A DNA stretch of 20,878 bases. Origin: an uncultured Clostridia bacterium. Its GTDB lineage: Bacteria; Bacillota; Clostridia; Oscillospirales; CAG-272. Below the pieces are notes generated by a model. That model was not told the origin of the DNA. It did not search any database and was given only the letters and a program-made list of their open reading frames with translations. Below are positions 15,331 through 20,878 of this stretch, one piece after another (position 1 is the stretch's first letter; the number at the start of each line of letters is the position of its first letter). Made by a program: the position numbers and the translations under genes. Location of the stretch: the NCBI GenBank assembly GCA_945485605.1, contig CALYSG010000008.1:1-20878 (forward strand), read 5' to 3'.

Positions 15331-16035
15331 ATGTACAGTATTCTTGTTGTCGATGACGAGGTCAGGATCCGCTCAATAATCAAAAAATACGCGGAATTCG
15401 AGGGTCATACAGTGACCGAAGCCGGCGACGGTATGGAGGCGGTACGTCTCTGCCGTTCGAATGAGTTTGACATAATCATTATGGACATAATGATGCCCGA
15501 GCTTGACGGCTTTTCCGCCTGTCGAGAGATCAGAAAATTTTCGCAGACCCCGATAATCATGCTTTCGGCGCGAGGCGAAGAGTACGACAAGATCAACGGT
15601 TTCAGCCTTGGTATTGATGATTACGTCGTGAAGCCCTTTTCCCCGAAGGAGCTGATGCTTAGGATCGATGCCGTGTTGAAACGAACAACTCGCAAACCAT
15701 CCGGGCCGGCTGATACCAAAAATCAGATAGTTGAGATCGGCGGAGGCGGTCTCCGCGTTGACTTTACGGCAAGGATCGTTTACATCGACGGCAAACGCGT
15801 TGATATGTCGCCGAAAGAATATGACCTTCTTTTCTATCTTATTAAGAACAAAAATATTGCGCTGTCAAGGGAAAAGCTGCTCACAGAGGTTTGGGGATAT
15901 GACTTTTTCGGTGACGCAAGAACGCTTGATACGCATATAAAGCTCCTTAGAAAATCTCTCGGGAAGTACGCCTCGTATATCGTTACCTTAAGGGGTGTGG
16001 GGTATAGATTTGAGGAAGATCATGGGGAAATCTGA
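15331..16035 (+). CDS. OmpR/PhoB-family response regulator
   Basis: DNA-binding regulator of a two-component system, 234 residues. The receiver domain (1-118) has D8-D9 (VVDDE), phospho-acceptor D52 (IIMDIMMPELDG), the S79 switch position (IIMLSARGEE) and K101 (DDYVVKPFSPKEL). The winged-helix domain (about 130-228) contains the typical SPKEYDLLFYLIKN, EKLLTEVWGYDF, TLDTHIKLLRKSLG and IVTLRGVGYRF, with the recognition helix in the TLDTHIKLL region. The Shine-Dalgarno AGAAGGAGG lies close to the ATG. It overlaps the kinase gene by 14 bases. Its likely targets are envelope genes, possibly its own operon with htrA; this is inferred from gene order only. Confidence 0.95.
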   Translation: MYSILVVDDEVRIRSIIKKYAEFEGHTVTEAGDGMEAVRLCRSNEFDIIIMDIMMPELDGFSACREIRKFSQTPIIMLSARGEEYDKINGFSLGIDDYVVKPFSPKELMLRIDAVLKRTTRKPSGPADTKNQIVEIGGGGLRVDFTARIVYIDGKRVDMSPKEYDLLFYLIKNKNIALSREKLLTEVWGYDFFGDARTLDTHIKLLRKSLGKYASYIVTLRGVGYRFEEDHGEI

Positions 16036-17536
16036 AAAAAAGCACAGCAAGGCAAAGGGAATGAGCATCCGTTGGAAGCTGTTCGTTTACCTTGCTATCT
16101 TCACCGCGTTCGCCCTGCTCGTTATATGGATATTTCAGGTTCTCCTTCTTAACCGTTTCTACGAAACGATAAAAATCGACGAGCTCAATTCGGCGGCTGC
16201 GACCATATCCGAGGCGGTTTCAGATGTCGATTCCCTTGACGAAAATATTGCATCGGTCTATAAGAGTTCGCTTATATTTACAAAAATATACAAAATAGGC
16301 AGTGACGGCACTCCCGAGCTTCTGAAATCGGTCGATGCCGTCGGTGACTACTATCTTAAGTATGCAACTGTATCTCAGCTTACAAAGCTATATAAGAAAG
16401 CCGCCCTTAATAACGGTACCTATTACGAGCGCAGAAATGTAACGCCGTTCCGCGTAGGCATCTTCCCGCCGGTTCCTTCCGATTCGACTGCCGATACAGC
16501 ACCAGAGACGAACATGAAGGAGCTCGTTTACGCGAAGATCGTCGACACGGACGAAGGACAACGTTACGTTATATTCATGAATGCGATCTACACTCCGCTT
16601 GACGCAACCGTAAATACACTTAAGATCCAGTTTTCGTGGATAGCGGCAATCCTTCTCTTCGGCGCGTTTATCCTTGCCGCAATAATGTCGGCTAAGATAT
16701 CCTCGCCGATAATAAAGATGAACGCCGCGGCTAAGCGCCTTGCAAAAGGGAACTATGAGGCTGACTTTGAGGGCGGAGGTTTCCGCGAAACAGTCGAGCT
16801 TGCCGATTCGCTTAACTACGCATCTGAAGAGCTGTCCAAGGCTGATAAACTTCAAAAAGAGCTTGTAGCCAATGTGTCACACGATCTGCGAACACCGTTG
16901 ACGATGATAACAGGTTACAGCGAGGTCATGCGCGATATCCCGGGGGAAAATACGCCTGAGAACGTTCAGATCATTATAGACGAGTCGGTAAGGCTTACCG
17001 AACTTGTCAACGACATGCTTGATCTGTCAAAGATCCGAGCGGGAGCGGTCAACTATGAAATGACCGAATTCAATATTACCGAAACGGTAAGGTCAACTAT
17101 GAACCGCTATCGCAAGCTGACAGAAAAAGACGGTTACAGGATAGAGTATTCCGCTGATACTGACGCTTTCGTATACGGAGACCGCTCAAGACTCTTACAG
17201 GTGATCTATAATCTCATAAATAACGCCCTGAACTATGCGGGCTCCGATAAGCTCGTGCGTGTAGAGCAGACGATTCTTGATGACAGAGTCCGTGTATCGG
17301 TCTCGGACAGCGGAGAAGGAATTCCGCCGGAAAAGCTTGCGAATATATGGGACAGATATTATAAGGTAGATCGAGTCCATAAACGAGCCGTTATCGGTAC
17401 GGGGCTTGGACTTTCGATAGTTAAGGAAGTCCTGGAGGCTCACGGTGCAACCTACGGTGTCGAGAGCCGCACCGAAGCCGGAAGCACGTTCTGGTTTGAA
17501 CTTCCGCTCATTGTAAAAAACGATAAGACGGAATAA
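16022..17536 (+). CDS. Membrane sensor histidine kinase (HAMP type)
   Basis: Sensor partner of the preceding regulator, 504 residues from ATG 16022, which has GAGG six bases upstream; an earlier in-frame GTG (15995) lacks one and adds nine residues, so I prefer the ATG. Order: short cytoplasmic tail, TM1 (about 19-42), an external sensing region of about 160 residues (43-202) with no family I recognise, TM2 (about 203-223), a HAMP-like linker (about 225-275), the H-box with H287 in VSHDLRTPLTMITGYSE, then an HATPase domain with the N-box VIYNLINNALNYA, G1 VSDSGEGIP and G2 GTGLGLSIVKEVLEAHGA. It has no PAS domain, unlike WalK. It reads as an envelope-stress kinase; the signal sensed is unknown. 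A strong terminator follows after the stop. Confidence 0.95.
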   Translation: MGKSEKKHSKAKGMSIRWKLFVYLAIFTAFALLVIWIFQVLLLNRFYETIKIDELNSAAATISEAVSDVDSLDENIASVYKSSLIFTKIYKIGSDGTPELLKSVDAVGDYYLKYATVSQLTKLYKKAALNNGTYYERRNVTPFRVGIFPPVPSDSTADTAPETNMKELVYAKIVDTDEGQRYVIFMNAIYTPLDATVNTLKIQFSWIAAILLFGAFILAAIMSAKISSPIIKMNAAAKRLAKGNYEADFEGGGFRETVELADSLNYASEELSKADKLQKELVANVSHDLRTPLTMITGYSEVMRDIPGENTPENVQIIIDESVRLTELVNDMLDLSKIRAGAVNYEMTEFNITETVRSTMNRYRKLTEKDGYRIEYSADTDAFVYGDRSRLLQVIYNLINNALNYAGSDKLVRVEQTILDDRVRVSVSDSGEGIPPEKLANIWDRYYKVDRVHKRAVIGTGLGLSIVKEVLEAHGATYGVESRTEAGSTFWFELPLIVKNDKTE

Positions 17537-17542
17537 AATTCT

Positions 17543-17575
17543 ATTCCTCCGCGCTTGCGCGGAGGAATATTTTTT
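17543..17575 (+). terminator. Rho-independent terminator after the sensor kinase
   Basis: A perfect GC-rich stem, attcctccgcg (17543-17553) with cgcggaggaat (17558-17568), is closed by a CTTG-type tetraloop, then a T-run at 17570-17575. It closes the htrA-regulator-kinase transcript. Confidence 0.92.
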
Positions 17576-17629
17576 GTATTTCGGGAATATGTTTTTCTGA
17601 ATCAAAACAATGAAAGGGCTTAATTCATT

Positions 17630-18796
17630 ATGTCAAAAAAAGTTCTGACGCTTCTGCTCGTCATATGTTTGCTTATTCCGGCTTCACTTATACCTGTAAG
17701 TGCAGAAAAAAACCGTGCCGAGAGCGTTGATGCCGCTGCACTTGATCCCGATTGCGTCAGCGCGGTGCTGATGGAAGCGTCGACCGGTAAGTTACTGTAC
17801 GAAAAAAATCCCGATCAGCCTCTTCCTCCCGCCTCGGTGACCAAGATTATGACTCTTTTGCTTATAATGGAGGCTATCGACAGCGGAAAGCTCAAATGGA
17901 ACGACACTGTGACAGCGAGTGCAAACGCGGCGTCTATGGGAGGATCACAGATATTCCTGAAGGAAGGCGAGCAGATGACTGTCGAAGACCTTGTAAAAAG
18001 CGTTGTGATAGCATCTGCCAATGACGCAGCGGTAGCTCTTGCCGAGCATATTGCCGGAAGTGAGGCTGTTTTTGTTGCCCGAATGAACGAGAGAGCAAAA
18101 GCTCTTGGTATGAAGAATACAAACTTTGAGAATACGAACGGGCTCGATGACACCGCGGTAAATCACGTCACTTCGGCTCGGGATATTGCAATTATGTCGC
18201 GCGAGCTGATAAAACACAGAAAGATCCTTGATTTCAGCGGCATTTGGATGGACACGGTACGCGGAGGAGCTTTCGGATTGACCAACACAAACAGGCTGAT
18301 CAGATTCTATAATGGCGCAACGGGGCTAAAAACCGGATCTACCTCAAAGGCAAAATTTTGCATAAGCGCGACAGCGGAGCGCGACGGCATGGAGCTTATC
18401 GCGGTAATAATGGCAGCACCGTCACGTGATGTGAGAAACGAAGCCGCGAAAACTCTTCTCGACTGGGGCTATGCCAATTTCAGCGTTTACCGCCCAGAGG
18501 TAAAGATTCCCGAAAGGATAGCCGTCAGCGGTGGGTGTGAGGAAAACTGTCGCGTTTCAACCGAAGATTTTTCGACCGTCATACCGAAAAACGCCGATGC
18601 GAAAGTGCAGATAAAAATAGATATCCCCGAAAAGATCTCGGCTCCGGTAGAAAAGGGAACACGCGTGGGGAGCATAATATTTACGCTTGACGGTGAAACT
18701 ATCGGTGAGGCTCCGGTCATCGTGACCGACTCTGTCAGAAAAATGGGATATTTCGACGCGTTTAGGAAAATCCTTGCATATTTTCTGGGAAAATAA
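17630..18796 (+). CDS. D-alanyl-D-alanine carboxypeptidase (DacF/PBP5-type, peptidase S11)
   Basis: Secreted penicillin-binding protein that removes the terminal D-alanine of peptidoglycan stem peptides; 388 residues, of normal length for the family. The signal peptide is 1-25 (hydrophobic core LTLLLVICLLIPASL, cleavage likely after VSA). Active-site motifs are S69-V-T-K72 (PPASVTKIMT), S129-A-N131 (SANDAAVALAEH) and K234-T-G236 (GLKTGSTSKAKF). The C-terminal beta domain (about 280-375) is followed by an amphipathic tail FRKILAYFLGK, the membrane anchor typical of PBP5-like enzymes. AAAGGG lies about 11 bases before the ATG, a rather long spacing. The gene stands 93 bases after the kinase, beyond a terminator, so it needs its own promoter; none is clear. 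DacF and DacB paralogues act in spore cortex or vegetative wall maturation; which one this is cannot be told here. Confidence 0.93.
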   Translation: MSKKVLTLLLVICLLIPASLIPVSAEKNRAESVDAAALDPDCVSAVLMEASTGKLLYEKNPDQPLPPASVTKIMTLLLIMEAIDSGKLKWNDTVTASANAASMGGSQIFLKEGEQMTVEDLVKSVVIASANDAAVALAEHIAGSEAVFVARMNERAKALGMKNTNFENTNGLDDTAVNHVTSARDIAIMSRELIKHRKILDFSGIWMDTVRGGAFGLTNTNRLIRFYNGATGLKTGSTSKAKFCISATAERDGMELIAVIMAAPSRDVRNEAAKTLLDWGYANFSVYRPEVKIPERIAVSGGCEENCRVSTEDFSTVIPKNADAKVQIKIDIPEKISAPVEKGTRVGSIIFTLDGETIGEAPVIVTDSVRKMGYFDAFRKILAYFLGK

Positions 18797-18806
18797 AAAA
18801 TTCCTA

Positions 18807-18835
18807 TTGAAAAACAGATAGAAATACTGTATAAT
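18807..18835 (+). promoter_or_regulatory. Sigma-A promoter of pgi
   Basis: TTGAAA (18807-18812) and TATAAT (18830-18835) are separated by exactly 17 bases; four of six and six of six consensus matches. Expected transcription start is about 18842, leaving a ~33-base leader. Confidence 0.85.
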
Positions 18836-18874
18836 AGGTCGGATTAAAAAGTATTTGAAGAAGAAGGTTCCCAA

Positions 18875-20212
<1,338 letters not shown>

Positions 20213-20228
20213 AATCCTCCGTTATGAC

Positions 20229-20257
20229 TTGCAATTTTCAAAAAAATATAGTATAAT
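20229..20257 (+). promoter_or_regulatory. Strong sigma-A promoter of the P-loop gene
   Basis: TTGCAA (20229-20234) and TATAAT (20252-20257) are separated by 17 bases, the same quality and form as the SRP RNA promoter. Expected transcription start is about 20264, with a short ~27-base leader. It lies within the 78-base gap after pgi. Confidence 0.85.
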
Positions 20258-20290
20258 AAACTCGGAATAAAAAACAGGAGGATCTCCCCA

Positions 20291-20698
20291 ATGCTTAAAC
20301 TCATAATCGGTGTCAAAGGAACCGGAAAAACCAAGGCGCTGATCGATATGGTAAATAAGGCGACAGAAGTCTCGGAAGGCTCGGTTGTCTGTATTGAACG
20401 TGGCTTAAAGCTGAGATATGATATCAAATATCGCACGCGTCTTATCAATACAAACGATTATCTTATTTTCGATGCTCAGTCGCTCTTCGGATTGATCGCA
20501 GGTATCCTTGCCAGCAATCACGATGTGACCGATCTTTACGTTGATTCGTCGCTCAAGATCTGCAACGACGACATCAATGCCTATGAAAAGATGATACTCG
20601 AACTTGACGAGCTTGCCGAAAAGCACTCGGTCAATATCATAATGACTGCCTCGATCCCTGCGGAAGAGGCATCCGATATAATCAAGAAGTACATCTGA
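20291..20698 (+). CDS. Small conserved P-loop ATP-binding protein of unknown function
   Basis: A 135-residue, probably soluble protein with one clear motif, the Walker A GVKGTGKT (7-14) in LKLIIGVKGTGKTKALIDMV. A Walker-B-like strand TDLYVD (80-85) and a sensor-like strand VNIIMTAS (114-121) follow, the normal order for a minimal P-loop domain. It has no transmembrane part, no second domain and no zinc site. It resembles the short 'ATP-binding protein' family found widely in Clostridia, sometimes mislabelled PilT; I do not know a function. AGGAGG (20277-20282) lies upstream of the ATG. It has its own strong promoter and a 16-bp terminator, so it is a self-contained transcription unit. A nucleotide-dependent regulatory or kinase-like role is possible, but nothing in the sequence decides this. 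Confidence 0.88.
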   Translation: MLKLIIGVKGTGKTKALIDMVNKATEVSEGSVVCIERGLKLRYDIKYRTRLINTNDYLIFDAQSLFGLIAGILASNHDVTDLYVDSSLKICNDDINAYEKMILELDELAEKHSVNIIMTASIPAEEASDIIKKYI

Positions 20699-20707
20699 TG
20701 CGAAAGC

Positions 20708-20746
20708 AAAAAACACCGCGCACTTATATAGTGCGCGGTGTTTTTT
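20708..20746. terminator. Bidirectional Rho-independent terminator
   Basis: A perfect 16-base stem: six A plus caccgcgcac (20708-20723) pairs with gtgcgcggtg plus six T (20731-20746), loop ttatata. The A-run on the left becomes a T-run on the other strand, so it can end both the P-loop gene and a convergent minus-strand gene. Confidence 0.96.
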
Positions 20747-20794
20747 GATGTTCAAGACTTGCTTTCGATGCGGTTGAGCGCTATATCTGCGGCA

Positions 20795-20878
20795 TCACAC
20801 CTCAGCCCGACAAAGATCATCAGCGTGGGTGGTCGTACGCACGAAATCATCAATCTCGTCCGCGATAGCGGCTACCTG
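20795..20878 (-). CDS. Possible 3' end of a convergent gene (unidentified, edge fragment)
   Basis: The minus strand is open from the window edge for 27 codons, ending ADDLCRAEV then TGA (20797-20795), 48 bases before the bidirectional terminator. The protein piece is charged and helical, with no motif I recognise. After skipping one base at this stop, another minus-strand frame continues with DAADIALNRIESKS and stops at 20754-20752, only five bases before the terminator, so the true end may lie there with a frameshift between. The plus strand is also open from ATG 20768 to the edge, but it has no Shine-Dalgarno. The fragment is too short to name. Confidence 0.3.
   Translation of the reverse strand, partial: QVAAIADEIDDFVRTTTHADDLCRAEV

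Noticed and set aside
15995..16021. GTG start for the sensor kinase at 15995
   Set aside because: No Shine-Dalgarno fits it; ATG 16022 has GAGG six bases upstream.
17576..17629. Sigma-F or sigma-E promoter before the carboxypeptidase gene
   Set aside because: GAATATG (17585-17591) resembles a sigma-E -35, but nothing at the right distance resembles its -10, and the sigma-F -10 fit is poor.
20768..20878. Plus-strand open frame from ATG 20768 to the window edge
   Set aside because: There is no Shine-Dalgarno or promoter after the terminator, and it cannot be told from chance in such a short piece.

Overview
This window looks like ordinary chromosomal backbone from an anaerobic, spore-forming member of the class Clostridia, probably a gut-type Oscillospirales-like lineage with roughly 50% GC. 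The evidence is a Spo0A orthologue, CotF-type spore proteins, a large Firmicutes-type SRP RNA placed just before dnaX-ybaB-recR, an AddAB rather than RecBCD nuclease-helicase, and formate-tetrahydrofolate ligase. I saw no mobile element, CRISPR array, tRNA, rRNA or phage gene. Names come from motif and whole-protein recognition by eye; no search was run.

Layout. Positions 1-812 hold the 3' part of fhs and its terminator. Positions 819-1604 (minus) hold spo0A with a good sigma-A promoter. Divergent to it, 1882-2320 carries two small spore-protein genes, the first only 58 codons, behind a candidate mother-cell (sigma-E-like) promoter. Positions 2400-2717 hold the SRP RNA gene with a near-consensus promoter, leading into dnaX, ybaB, recR and mscL (2737-5882), which end at a 15-bp hairpin terminator. 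On the minus strand, 13702-6040 is an operon of a short QueG-like iron-sulfur protein, addB and addA. On the plus strand, 13873-17536 carries an HtrA-type membrane serine protease, an OmpR-type response regulator and a sensor kinase, closed by a terminator. A secreted D-Ala-D-Ala carboxypeptidase follows (17630-18796). Then pgi and a 135-residue P-loop protein of unknown role each have their own near-perfect sigma-A promoter, and a 16-bp bidirectional terminator ends the unit. The last ~130 bases hold what may be the 3' end of a convergent minus-strand gene, possibly frameshifted.

How the genes fit together. DnaX, YbaB, RecR and AddAB form a replication and recombinational-repair theme. HtrA, the two-component pair, the carboxypeptidase and MscL concern the cell envelope. 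Spo0A and the spore-protein pair belong to sporulation. Fhs and Pgi are central metabolism. I found no convincing novel multi-gene system. The points most worth a second look are the divergent QueG-like protein leading the addBA operon, the protease/two-component/carboxypeptidase cluster, the small P-loop protein with strong signals of its own, the SRP-dnaX junction, and the possible frameshift at the right edge.
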